This document shows positions 1 to 5,951 of a stretch of DNA of 6,856 bases, piece by piece; within the stretch, counting starts at the first letter, position 1, and every line of letters starts with the position of its first letter. Both the position numbers and the translations under genes were made by a program. The DNA is from Candidatus Zipacnadia bacterium (GTDB lineage: Bacteria; Armatimonadota; Zipacnadia; Zipacnadales; Zipacnadaceae), in NCBI GenBank assembly GCA_029821455.1, contig JALGTI010000192.1, forward strand, positions 1-6,856, given 5' to 3'. The notes beneath the pieces were generated by a model. The model ran no database searches, had not been told where the DNA came from, and was given only the letters and a program-made list of their open reading frames with translations.

Positions 1-459
1 CTTGCCGGTTAGCAGCTCGCGGTCCCAGATGCGGGTGTGACTTATCTCGGCGTAGGTCAGGGCCAGCAGGCAGGCGTCATCCCACGGCTCGGCGTCGGGC
101 GGGATGTAGACGGCGATGCGTGGTGCGGTGGCCAGGTGGATGCGCTGCATGTTTTCTCGCTCGATGAGTTGGTAGATCTGGCCACGCTGCGCCTCATCAA
201 CGCGCTTCCAGGAGACACCTAGGTCAGCCGCACGCTGGCGCACATCGGGGCGGTCAGGCAGTAGGAACGAGCCGCACCGGTAGTTGAGCAGCCACTCGCA
301 TTCGTAGCTGCGGGGCTCTTCGAGGCACCAGTAGGCGAGGCCATAGGCCCGCAGGTGGTCAGTCTGGGCCGCATCCATTGGCACCAGCAGGCTGGTGGCC
401 CCTACAGGTGCGCTAAGGACCAAACCCAGAATCATAATGGACAAGGCACGGCAGTTCAC
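1..459 (-). CDS. Exported protein, partial, of a family often labelled 'asparagine synthetase B' (function unknown)
   Basis: An uninterrupted 153-codon frame begins with GTG at 459-457 and runs off the left edge, so the C-terminus is missing. Residues 1-21 (MNCRALSIMILGLVLSAPVGAT) look like a signal peptide: one Arg, a hydrophobic core, then small residues. The mature part has blocks QTDHLRAYGLAYW, EWLLNYRCGSFLLPD, APRIAVYIPPD, and PWDDACLLALTYAEI followed by WDRELLTGK. From memory these match a widespread exported family that automated annotation calls 'asparagine synthetase B'. No glutamine-amidotransferase or AsnB synthetase motif is visible, so that name is doubtful and I assign no function. 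The GTG overlaps the comF TGA by four bases (GTGA), which suggests translational coupling. A GAGGAGG lies 13 bases upstream, which is far for a direct start. An in-frame stop three codons before the GTG rules out a much longer N-terminus. Internal ATG 435 would remove most of the signal peptide n-region and is less likely. I am confident that it codes and less so about the family. Confidence 0.75.
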   Translation of the reverse strand, partial: MNCRALSIMILGLVLSAPVGATSLLVPMDAAQTDHLRAYGLAYWCLEEPRSYECEWLLNYRCGSFLLPDRPDVRQRAADLGVSWKRVDEAQRGQIYQLIERENMQRIHLATAPRIAVYIPPDAEPWDDACLLALTYAEISHTRIWDRELLTGK

Positions 460-1199
460 GAGAACTCAGCATCCTCCTCGTCACCCAGGGTCGCGCCAGT
501 AGTGTAGACGTCATCCACCAGCAGGAAGTTGGCCCCACGAAGCTGGTGGGGCTTGCGAGCCTCAAACGCCCCGGTCATATTATTGCGCCTCTGGAGTGGG
601 CTGAGGCCCACCTGCGGGTCAGTGTTACGCACCCGGGCTAGCACGTCTTCGCAACAGTCAATGCCCGTCAGCCTTTCCAGCCGCCGGCAGAGCAATATGG
701 CTTGGTCAAAGCCGCGCCAGCGCCGGCGGACCGGGTGTAGAACCACGGGCACTACTCCGTGTAGGTCTTCGAACGGCAGCGGGAAGGGCATCTGCGGCTC
801 CTCAGCAATGCGTTGGGCCAGCAGCTCAGCCAACGGGTCGAGCAACTCTCGCCGGCCCCGGAACTTCAGTGCCAGCACCGCCTCCCGCAGTGTGCCCCGA
901 TGCGGGCCAATTGCTCTGGCTCCGTCAAGTGGGAAATCCGCAGAGCGGCACTTGCTGCACGGTTGTCCTGCGGGAAGGCCAGGTGGCGCGGTTTGCCCAC
1001 AAACCGGGCAATACGGTGGGGTGATGAACTCGAAGGCATTGCGGCAGGTTCGCCCCAGCGTCTCGCACACCGCGCAGCGAGGCGGATAGACAAGCTCCAG
1101 AAGCTCCATCCACAGTTGGCGGATTGACGAAGCCATATCCCCAGTTACCTCGAAGTCGCGCGAAAGACGCCCGCGCCAGACACGGGCAGGGATGCCCAT
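456..1199 (-). CDS. comF: ComF-type phosphoribosyltransferase with shortened C-terminus
   Basis: This belongs to the ComF/ComFC/GntX family: cytoplasmic proteins with an N-terminal zinc-finger region and a type I phosphoribosyltransferase fold, linked to DNA uptake in competent bacteria but widespread in others. The 247 residues show the Cys array (C42, C45, C52, C64, C67, C81, C84), the VPVVLHPVRRRWRGFDQA block near 150-167 (usually VPVPLHP..RGFNQA), TDPQVGL and RRNNMTGAF near 193-212, and the PRPP loop LLVDDVYTTGAT at 227-238. After TTGATL the protein ends within nine residues (GDEEDAEFS). Family members normally carry on about 25 more residues (helix plus final strand, ..aGA..V..ltlAr), and no other frame downstream restores that sequence. 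The ATG at 1199 follows the deacetylase stop by one base but has no ribosome site. The ATG at 1136 (MASSIRQLW), with GAGG 11 bases upstream and a more typical family N-terminus, is a good alternative giving 226 residues. The family is clear; whether the enzyme still works is open. Confidence 0.88.
   Translation of the reverse strand: MGIPARVWRGRLSRDFEVTGDMASSIRQLWMELLELVYPPRCAVCETLGRTCRNAFEFITPPYCPVCGQTAPPGLPAGQPCSKCRSADFPLDGARAIGPHRGTLREAVLALKFRGRRELLDPLAELLAQRIAEEPQMPFPLPFEDLHGVVPVVLHPVRRRWRGFDQAILLCRRLERLTGIDCCEDVLARVRNTDPQVGLSPLQRRNNMTGAFEARKPHQLRGANFLLVDDVYTTGATLGDEEDAEFS
473..479 (-). promoter_or_regulatory. Shine-Dalgarno-like GAGGAGG at the comF / exported-protein junction
   Basis: The minus strand reads GAGGAGG here, inside the last codons of comF. 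It sits 13 bases before the GTG (459) of the exported protein, longer than the usual 5-9. An ATG directly abuts it (472-470), but that frame closes after 19 codons. It may support re-initiation at the GTGA overlap. Confidence 0.4.
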
Positions 1200-1200
1200 G

Positions 1201-2163
1201 CTACGGGAGCAACATCTGCGCCGCGTCCCTGACGGTGCAGACCAGCACCCGCTCTGGCTTTGCGGCGCAGTGCTGCAGCAAGGCCGGCAACATGCGGTTA
1301 TCCGGGTCGTGCAAGTAGTGCGAATACGGATGCCATACGGGTATCCAGAGCAAGCGATTCTCGTAGGCGAAATCTGCGGCTGACAGATTGTAGCCTATCC
1401 ACTCATCGAGAGCGTCGGGCGCCGTCCAGGGACAGCACCATCCGTCGGGCACAGGTTGGTGGCCGTGTGCTACGCGCCAGGCGCCGTAGGTCTGCGGGTC
1501 AATGCACTTGATCCCATCAAACCACGTGCGGTCCGTGTATCCCTGGACCGGTATTTCGATCAAGCCCGTGGGATATGCATAGACCGGCTCACGCTTTGAG
1601 GCCTCGATGGCGAACTGCTGGTCTTGGCCATAAAGGCGGTGGCTGTAGCGGCCACTGACCCACTGGAAGCCGTTGTTCAGGATGACTTCCTGGTTGGCCT
1701 TGAGCCCATCGAGACCGCGCGCGTAGCCGCCGGGTCCCCTCAGCACGGTTGATTGCCAACCCAGGCGCTCCTTGAACAGCTCGTTGGTCAGTACCAATTC
1801 GTCGTCAAGCCTCGTGACGTCGTCGGTGGTCAGGGCCAGGTGAGAGTAGGTGTGCGAGTCAATGATATGTCCGCGCCGGAGGATTTCCTTAAGATACTCC
1901 ACGACACGCGGTTCTTCCAGTCCGTTGCCGATCTGGAAGAAGTGCAGCGTAACACTGTACTGTTCGGCGGTGTCGCACAGCCGGAGCATATACTCATGGA
2001 GAAACGGCGGGGTCCGGCCATGGCAGACGCCATCGGGTGCATAACCCCCGGCCGTGTCAGTGTCGTAGCTGAGCGCAATGACGCAACGCACGCCCTCCGG
2101 TAGCCGTACTTGGATGGGAAGATGTTCCGTGCTGAAGGTCGACTCCATTCGACGATCTCTCAT
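1201..2163 (-). CDS. NodB-type polysaccharide deacetylase (carbohydrate esterase 4 family)
   Basis: Members of this superfamily remove acetyl (sometimes formyl or other amide) groups from sugars such as N-acetylglucosamine, using a metal held by Asp-His-His. In the 320 residues, motif 1 is ALSYDTDT at 30-37, with D34 and D36 as catalytic-base and metal-ligand candidates. Motif 2 is DSHTYSHL at 102-109, with metal-ligand candidates H104 and H108. Motif 3 is RGPGGY at 142-147. A late WIPVWHPYSHYL at 273-284 supplies a probable motif-5 His (H278). Motif 1 has Ser-Tyr-Asp in place of the common Thr-Phe-Asp. Residues about 205-265, rich in Trp and Gly/Pro, look like an insertion before the last motif. 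No signal peptide is seen, so it probably acts in the cytoplasm on an activated or lipid-linked sugar, or on a small amide substrate. It starts 18 bases after the upstream hydrolase stop. ATG 2163 has no good ribosome site (GAGG 12 bases away); ATG 2148 (MESTF) is an alternative. Confidence 0.88.
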   Translation of the reverse strand: MRDRRMESTFSTEHLPIQVRLPEGVRCVIALSYDTDTAGGYAPDGVCHGRTPPFLHEYMLRLCDTAEQYSVTLHFFQIGNGLEEPRVVEYLKEILRRGHIIDSHTYSHLALTTDDVTRLDDELVLTNELFKERLGWQSTVLRGPGGYARGLDGLKANQEVILNNGFQWVSGRYSHRLYGQDQQFAIEASKREPVYAYPTGLIEIPVQGYTDRTWFDGIKCIDPQTYGAWRVAHGHQPVPDGWCCPWTAPDALDEWIGYNLSAADFAYENRLLWIPVWHPYSHYLHDPDNRMLPALLQHCAAKPERVLVCTVRDAAQMLLP

Positions 2164-2181
2164 TGAAGCCGAGGGCCTCGT

Positions 2182-3528
2182 CTAAGCCAGACGGCTGATG
2201 CCATCCATATCAGCTTCGGGTTCCTCGCCTAGCATAGCCAGGACCGTCGGCGCGCCATCCATAATGTTAGGAGTGTCTCCGGACAGTTCTACGCCGTATG
2301 TGAGCCAAAACGCGTCACCGTAAGTATGCATTCCGGTGATTGCGCCACGGCTGAATAGCTGCTGCTGACCCAATGTCCCCTTGAGATCATAGCCATCGTG
2401 CGGCACAGCCACGAGGTCGGGGGCATTCCGCGCTTGCGGGCCGTGGTAGAGCTGCTCCCGGCGCAGAGTCTCAGCAATTGTCGGGCTGCCATCCTCCCGG
2501 TCGTGAAGCTCGGCCAGACCGGCCTGTAACTGTTGGAGTAGCACTTCCGCCTCGTCTTCATCCACGCAGCCGTGCGGGAACGTGCCCTTCAGATTGACAT
2601 AAAAGCGTCCTGGTGTCATCGAGAACACCCGGGTCTGGCCATCGAGATCATCGAAGCGTGGGCGCTCGCCCTCAGGCTCCACCAACAGGCCTTCCTCCCG
2701 CAGCCAGACGTTGAGGTGCACCTCTTTCTTCAGTGTACAGAAGCCGTGATCAGAGAGTACCAGTAGCCGGTCCTTCTCCTTCAGCAAGGCGACGATTTCG
2801 CCGATCATCCCGTCAATGGCGCGGTAGTAGTCCACAAAGCGTGAGGCCCACTTCTTGTCGCCGGTTTCATATAGCTCCCACATAAAGTGGTTGATGCGGT
2901 CGGTGCCCATAATGTGGCACTGGGCGAAGTCCCATTTCTCCTCCCGTAGGAGCGACAGGAACGATTCCCTGCGTGCTTGGAACGTGTGCATTAAGTCATC
3001 ATAGAACTTGTCCAGCGATTCCCGGGCCAGCCAGGGGTCAACGTCAATCTTGTAATTGTGCCTCGCCAGGCGCTCGGCAAGTTGCGCCGGCCAGGTGGCA
3101 CCCTCAAGCTTCGGTGACAGGAAGCCACCGACCAGCAAGCCGCTAACCTGCCTCGGCGGGTAGGTCACCGGTACGTTCATCACGATGACGCGCTTGCCAC
3201 GCTTGGAGAGAATCTCCCAGAGCGCCTGGCTCTTCATCGCTGCGGCGTTGGGGATGTAGGACTGATAGCTGCCCGGGCGCAGGTCCTGGAAGCCGAAGAT
3301 GCTGTGCTTGCCCGGATTCTGACCCGTCATATAGCAGGTCCACGCCACACAGGAGACGGTCGGCTGGACTGACTCGGCACGCAGGAAGCTGCCCTCTTTC
3401 ACGAGAGCAGCAAAGCTAGGCATACTGCCATCTTCCAGCCGCTGCTGCAGGAACGGATATGGCACTCCGTCGAGGCCCAATACCAGCACGCGCCGGGGTT
3501 GTTTGCGTGAAAGGAATGGTATGCGCAT
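2182..3528 (-). CDS. Alkaline-phosphatase-superfamily phosphohydrolase/phosphodiesterase (COG3379-like), paralogue 2
   Basis: This is a 448-residue soluble protein (from ATG 3528) of the type I phosphodiesterase / nucleotide pyrophosphatase branch of the alkaline phosphatase superfamily, a two-metal hydrolase of phosphomonoesters or diesters. Visible metal sites are D20 in LVLGLDG, D210 and H214 in GTDRINHFMW, D260-H261 in VLSDHGF, and H401 in GMHTYGD. The nucleophile position is S59 (VSCVAWTCYMTG), where the neighbouring paralogue has Thr. There is no C-x-P-x-R, so it is not a formylglycine sulfatase. Conserved NPGKHSIFGF and MNVPVTYPPR.VSG blocks are shared with the 464-residue paralogue at 4526-5920. 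It ends at MDGISRLA without a tail. The start is uncertain: TTG (3534), TTG (3531) and ATG (3528) follow each other directly, 6, 9 and 12 bases after GGAGG (3541-3545). A TTG at 3558 would place that ribosome site inside the gene. It is the first gene of the left run. The substrate is unknown. Confidence 0.9.
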   Translation of the reverse strand: MRIPFLSRKQPRRVLVLGLDGVPYPFLQQRLEDGSMPSFAALVKEGSFLRAESVQPTVSCVAWTCYMTGQNPGKHSIFGFQDLRPGSYQSYIPNAAAMKSQALWEILSKRGKRVIVMNVPVTYPPRQVSGLLVGGFLSPKLEGATWPAQLAERLARHNYKIDVDPWLARESLDKFYDDLMHTFQARRESFLSLLREEKWDFAQCHIMGTDRINHFMWELYETGDKKWASRFVDYYRAIDGMIGEIVALLKEKDRLLVLSDHGFCTLKKEVHLNVWLREEGLLVEPEGERPRFDDLDGQTRVFSMTPGRFYVNLKGTFPHGCVDEDEAEVLLQQLQAGLAELHDREDGSPTIAETLRREQLYHGPQARNAPDLVAVPHDGYDLKGTLGQQQLFSRGAITGMHTYGDAFWLTYGVELSGDTPNIMDGAPTVLAMLGEEPEADMDGISRLA

Positions 3529-3540
3529 CAACAATTCAAT

Positions 3541-3545
3541 CCTCC
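3541..3545 (-). promoter_or_regulatory. Ribosome binding site GGAGG that decides the paralogue-2 start
   Basis: GGAGG on the minus strand lies 6, 9 and 12 bases before the consecutive TTG, TTG and ATG codons at 3534, 3531 and 3528. It argues against the TTG at 3558, which has no such site before it. Confidence 0.6.
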
Positions 3546-3578
3546 AGGTTTCGTGCAAAAAGTATTCTGGCCGTCTGC

Positions 3579-3608
3579 ACTATAGACCTTGAGCAGGCCA
3601 CGAATCAA
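3579..3608 (-). promoter_or_regulatory. Possible sigma70-type promoter for the left gene run
   Basis: On the minus strand TTGATT (3608-3603, four of six to TTGACA) is followed after 18 bases by TATAGT (3584-3579, five of six to TATAAT). Transcription would start near 3572, giving a leader of about 25-30 bases to the GGAGG and about 44 to the ATG. It lies between the repeat patchwork and the gene, where a promoter would be expected. The evidence is consensus matching only. Confidence 0.35.
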
Positions 3609-3657
3609 GTGCGGACGGCCACTGCTTATGTCAATGACAATGAGGGCAAGCTGCGGG

Positions 3658-3798
3658 TTCGACAAGCTCACCGTCCTGAGTTTATCGAAGGACAAGCTCA
3701 CCGTCCTGTCTTCAACCCTGAGGCTCAGAGCCGAAGGGAGCTAGTCGAAGGAGAAGCTTGCCCTACCGAAGGAGCTGGTAGCGTAGGGGCCCAGCCCC
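3658..3798. repeat. REP-like patchwork of palindromic and direct repeats
   Basis: This occupies part of the roughly 370-base gap between cysC and the second hydrolase. The first unit is an imperfect hairpin: TTCGACAAGCTCA (3658-3670), a six-base loop, then TGAGTTTATCGAA (3677-3689), 11 of 13 paired. The 18-base sequence GACAAGCTCACCGTCCTG occurs at 3661-3678 and again at 3691-3708, a 30-base period. CGAAGG recurs at 3686, 3732, 3746 and 3767. A shorter stem CCCTAC/GTAGGG spans about 3761-3788 and GGGGC/GCCCC lies at 3786-3798. The pattern matches the intergenic REP-like elements whose spurious translations (RQAHRPE.IEG) turn up in many bacterial genomes. No tRNA, small gene or transposase is seen here. 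Confidence 0.75.
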
Positions 3799-3844
3799 AC
3801 ATCAAGATTGCGTAGCATGGACATTCAGCCCACGCCGACTGCTG

Positions 3845-3861
3845 GCAAGCTGGAAGCTTGC
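3845..3861. repeat. Short perfect hairpin, second repeat type
   Basis: GCAAGCT, loop GGA, AGCTTGC: a 7-base perfect stem 36 bases downstream of the cysC stop. The flanking GAAGCTTGCTCTAC (3853-3866) matches GAAGCTTGCCCTAC (3753-3766) in the patchwork at 13 of 14 bases, so both belong to one dispersed repeat type. No T-run follows on the minus strand, so it is unlikely to be a standard intrinsic terminator, though it may stabilise the cysC mRNA end. Confidence 0.55.
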
Positions 3862-3896
3862 TCTACTATCAGGGGACTAGTGCAGGCAACTTGTGC

Positions 3897-4502
3897 CTAC
3901 ATATAGCCCAGCCCCTCCAGCCGCTCGGCCACCTGTTGCTCTTCATCGGCGGAATATGGCTGTTCGCGGTCAGACGAGGCAAGATAGCCCAGCTCTTCCA
4001 GCTTGGCCATGACCAGATCGGCGGCCTCATCGGGGCTGATTTGCTCGGTATTGATGACCACCTCGCCGTTTTCCGACTCTTCGTAGGGCATGTGCCAGCC
4101 GGCGATGTCGTTGATCTCACCACGTTCGCCTCGGGCGTAGAGACCCTTGGGATCCCGTTGCTTGCAGGTCTCCAGAGAGGCCACAACTGAGACTTCTACG
4201 AAGCGCGGGCAGTATTCCCTCGCCCGGTCGCGGTGATAGCGCAAGGGCGAGACCGCGGCCACGAGCACATTTGCCCCGTACTTGCTCAGCAGCATTCCCA
4301 TCCACGCCAGGCGCTTGGTGTTCTCGTCGCGCGCCTCGGCAGTATAGCCGAGGTTGGGAGAGAGGTTCTGTCGCACCTCGTCAGCGTCCAGATTCTCGAC
4401 CGGCAGCCCGCGTGCCTGCAGGCGCTCCTGTACCTTCCCTGCAATGGTTGACTTGCCCGAAGCCGGTACTCCTGTGAACCAGATGACTGCTCCCTGCGCC
4501 AT
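3897..4502 (-). CDS. cysC: Adenylylsulfate (APS) kinase with extra C-terminal tail
   Basis: This enzyme phosphorylates the 3'-OH of APS with ATP to make PAPS in the cytoplasm. In the 201 residues, the Walker A loop is GVPASGKST (11-19; usually GLSGAGKST). LDADEVR (38-44; usually DGD.vR), ARDENTKR (57-64; usually R.ENiRR) and AAVSPLRYHRD (82-92, S85 at the usual phosphoserine/active loop position) follow in the family order. DPKGLYARG (117-125) and the MPYEESENGEVVINTE region close the kinase domain near 153. Residues 154-201 go beyond the usual helix and hold two look-alike segments, LVMAKLEELGYL (163-174) and VAERLEGLGYM (191-201), the second preceded by YSADEEQQ. The start ATG 4502 is 23 bases after the upstream hydrolase stop and has GGAGGAG and AGAGG 7-10 bases before it. 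The family is clear. The altered Walker A and DAD suggest a divergent APS kinase branch; a kinase for another nucleotide-linked substrate is a less likely reading. Confidence 0.93.
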   Translation of the reverse strand: MAQGAVIWFTGVPASGKSTIAGKVQERLQARGLPVENLDADEVRQNLSPNLGYTAEARDENTKRLAWMGMLLSKYGANVLVAAVSPLRYHRDRAREYCPRFVEVSVVASLETCKQRDPKGLYARGERGEINDIAGWHMPYEESENGEVVINTEQISPDEAADLVMAKLEELGYLASSDREQPYSADEEQQVAERLEGLGYM

Positions 4503-4509
4503 AGCTAAG

Positions 4510-4519
4510 CCTCTCCTCC
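4510..4519 (-). promoter_or_regulatory. Ribosome binding site for cysC
   Basis: The minus strand reads GGAGGAGAGG in the 23-base gap before cysC. AGAGG is 7 bases and GGAGGAG 10 bases from the ATG at 4502. This is the strongest such site in the window and may allow higher cysC translation than that of its upstream neighbour. Confidence 0.6.
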
Positions 4520-4525
4520 AACGTG

Positions 4526-5920
4526 TTATATGAGTGACTGGCCCTCCATATCGGCCGGGGGATCAATGCCCATTGACTTCAGAATCGTAGGCGCGATGTC
4601 CATAAGCTGAGCGCCTTCGAGGCGCTCACTCTTGTTCTGGCCTGGCTGCCGCACAGTCACGATTCCGTAATGATCGTGCACTGCATCATCAGGCCCTATT
4701 TCGGTGTCGAAGCTGTAGATGCTGTCGTGGCCGATGTCCTGGCCCGCACGCCAGCTCAGGTCATCCAGATAGACCAGCAAGTCGGGCGCTTCGTTCACAT
4801 ACGGGCCAGTGAAGATATCCTGGGGCCGATGGCAGACGGTAGCCAGCTTGCTGCCGCCGTCATCAGGTATGCTGGCGATCTTCTGAGCTAGCTCGTTACG
4901 CACCGACTCATACTGCGATGGCTCCACCAGGCCTTGCGGCTCACGGCCTTTGACATTCATGAACACGCGTGCATAATACCCACCCCAACCCCACGCTGTC
5001 GTATTGGGCCAGTCCACCAGTGATGCATCAAAGCGGGTGACCTCGCTGAGGGGTTGCTTCAGCCGCAGATAGCCCTCTCGGATGAACCAGTCATTGATAT
5101 TCAGTGACCCCTTCATACACTTGGCGCCGTGGTCGGAGACGACGATCACAGCACCCTCGCCGAAGACTTCTATCAGGTCTCCAAGTTGCTTGTCCAAATG
5201 GGCGTAGTAATCTCTGATGCAATTCTCAAACGGGTTGCCACGCTCATACTTACGGTGCTGAGGGTCAATGAACTTCCAGAAGCCGTGGTGGATGCGGTCA
5301 GGCCCCATCTCTACCAGCATAAAGAAATCCCAGCGCTCTCGCTCCAGCAGCCACTTCGCCACCCGAAAGCGCTTGTCGGTCATCTCGTAGATTTGATCCA
5401 GCAGCCACTGCTTGTCATCGGTGCGGAAGTCCTCGCAGTCAATGATGTAGCCATCGGCGATGCGCTCAATCTCAGGCTTGAGGCTGTCTGGGTATGTGTA
5501 CTGGCTCTCATTGGCCGGCGTCAGGAACGAGGAGACCATCACTCCATTGACGGGTTTGACTGGATAGGTCTGCGGCACATTCAGCATACATACACGCTTG
5601 CCGTGGGTAGAGAGGATATCCCAGACACGCGGCTCTTTGACGGCGCTTGAGGTAGCAATCCAACGGCTTTCCACATCACCCGGCTTGCGGTTGCGAAAGC
5701 CATAGAAGCCCAGCTTGCCGGGGTTCTTTGAGCTGAGCATGCAGGTCCAGGCCGGGACGGTGATGGGCGGATGGCTGGAGCGCAGCGGGCCCCACAGGCC
5801 GCTGTCGACGAGGCCACGGAAGTTCGGCATCACCTCCAGGAACTCACCGAAGAGCTGCTGATGTGGCGCACAATCCCAACCGACTACAAGGACGCGGTTA
5901 CCTGGCAATGGGCACTTCAC
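4526..5920 (-). CDS. Alkaline-phosphatase-superfamily phosphohydrolase/phosphodiesterase (COG3379-like), paralogue 1
   Basis: This is a 464-residue soluble two-metal hydrolase of the type I phosphodiesterase / nucleotide pyrophosphatase group. Metal-site candidates are D16 (VVGWDCA), D208 and H212 (GPDRIHHGFW), D263-H264 (VVSDHGAK) and H417 (VHDHYGI). The nucleophile position is T54 in PPITVPAWTC, as in nucleotide pyrophosphatases. No C-x-P-x-R sulfatase motif is present. NPGKLGFYGFRNRKPG, LNVPQTYPVKPVNG, NVKGREPQG and the closing MEGQSLI are typical of COG3379-type proteins. It shares its whole layout with the hydrolase at 2182-3528, so the two are paralogues. It lies between sat and cysC, which suggests a role connected with APS, PAPS or the sulfated product; that is inference only. 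GTG 5920 opens the frame with a weak ribosome site. TTG 5908 (residue 5), eight bases after AAGGTGA, is a credible alternative start. Confidence 0.92.
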   Translation of the reverse strand: MKCPLPGNRVLVVGWDCAPHQQLFGEFLEVMPNFRGLVDSGLWGPLRSSHPPITVPAWTCMLSSKNPGKLGFYGFRNRKPGDVESRWIATSSAVKEPRVWDILSTHGKRVCMLNVPQTYPVKPVNGVMVSSFLTPANESQYTYPDSLKPEIERIADGYIIDCEDFRTDDKQWLLDQIYEMTDKRFRVAKWLLERERWDFFMLVEMGPDRIHHGFWKFIDPQHRKYERGNPFENCIRDYYAHLDKQLGDLIEVFGEGAVIVVSDHGAKCMKGSLNINDWFIREGYLRLKQPLSEVTRFDASLVDWPNTTAWGWGGYYARVFMNVKGREPQGLVEPSQYESVRNELAQKIASIPDDGGSKLATVCHRPQDIFTGPYVNEAPDLLVYLDDLSWRAGQDIGHDSIYSFDTEIGPDDAVHDHYGIVTVRQPGQNKSERLEGAQLMDIAPTILKSMGIDPPADMEGQSLI

Positions 5921-5951
5921 CTTCTATCTCAAACCCACAGGGAGGTCCTAC

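Noticed and set aside
456..560. Frameshift in comF as the cause of the short C-terminus
   Set aside because: The other two frames after TTGATL were read. One gives VTRRMLSSRELPC and the other stops at once; neither resembles the expected ComF ending, so a deletion or a natural short form is preferred.
529..1089. 186-codon open frame on the + strand opposite comF
   Set aside because: It is antisense to the Cys array and phosphoribosyltransferase motifs, and its Arg/Ser-rich product has no recognisable domain, as expected for a shadow of a G+C-rich gene.
3459..3815. 118-codon + strand frame through the repeat region (RQAHRPE.IEG type product)
   Set aside because: It is the familiar spurious translation of REP-like repeats joined to antisense hydrolase sequence; no ribosome site or conserved domain is seen.
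3845..3861. Rho-independent terminator of cysC
   Set aside because: The stem is good but no T-run follows in the transcribed direction.
3658..3866. CRISPR array
   Set aside because: Only two exact 18-base copies at a 30-base period, with about 12 bases between them, palindromic units of differing type, and no cas genes.
4526..5920. Sulfatase with formylglycine active site
   Set aside because: Tempting because it lies next to sat and cysC, but neither hydrolase has C-x-P-x-R; the position holds Thr or Ser in a phosphodiesterase-type context.
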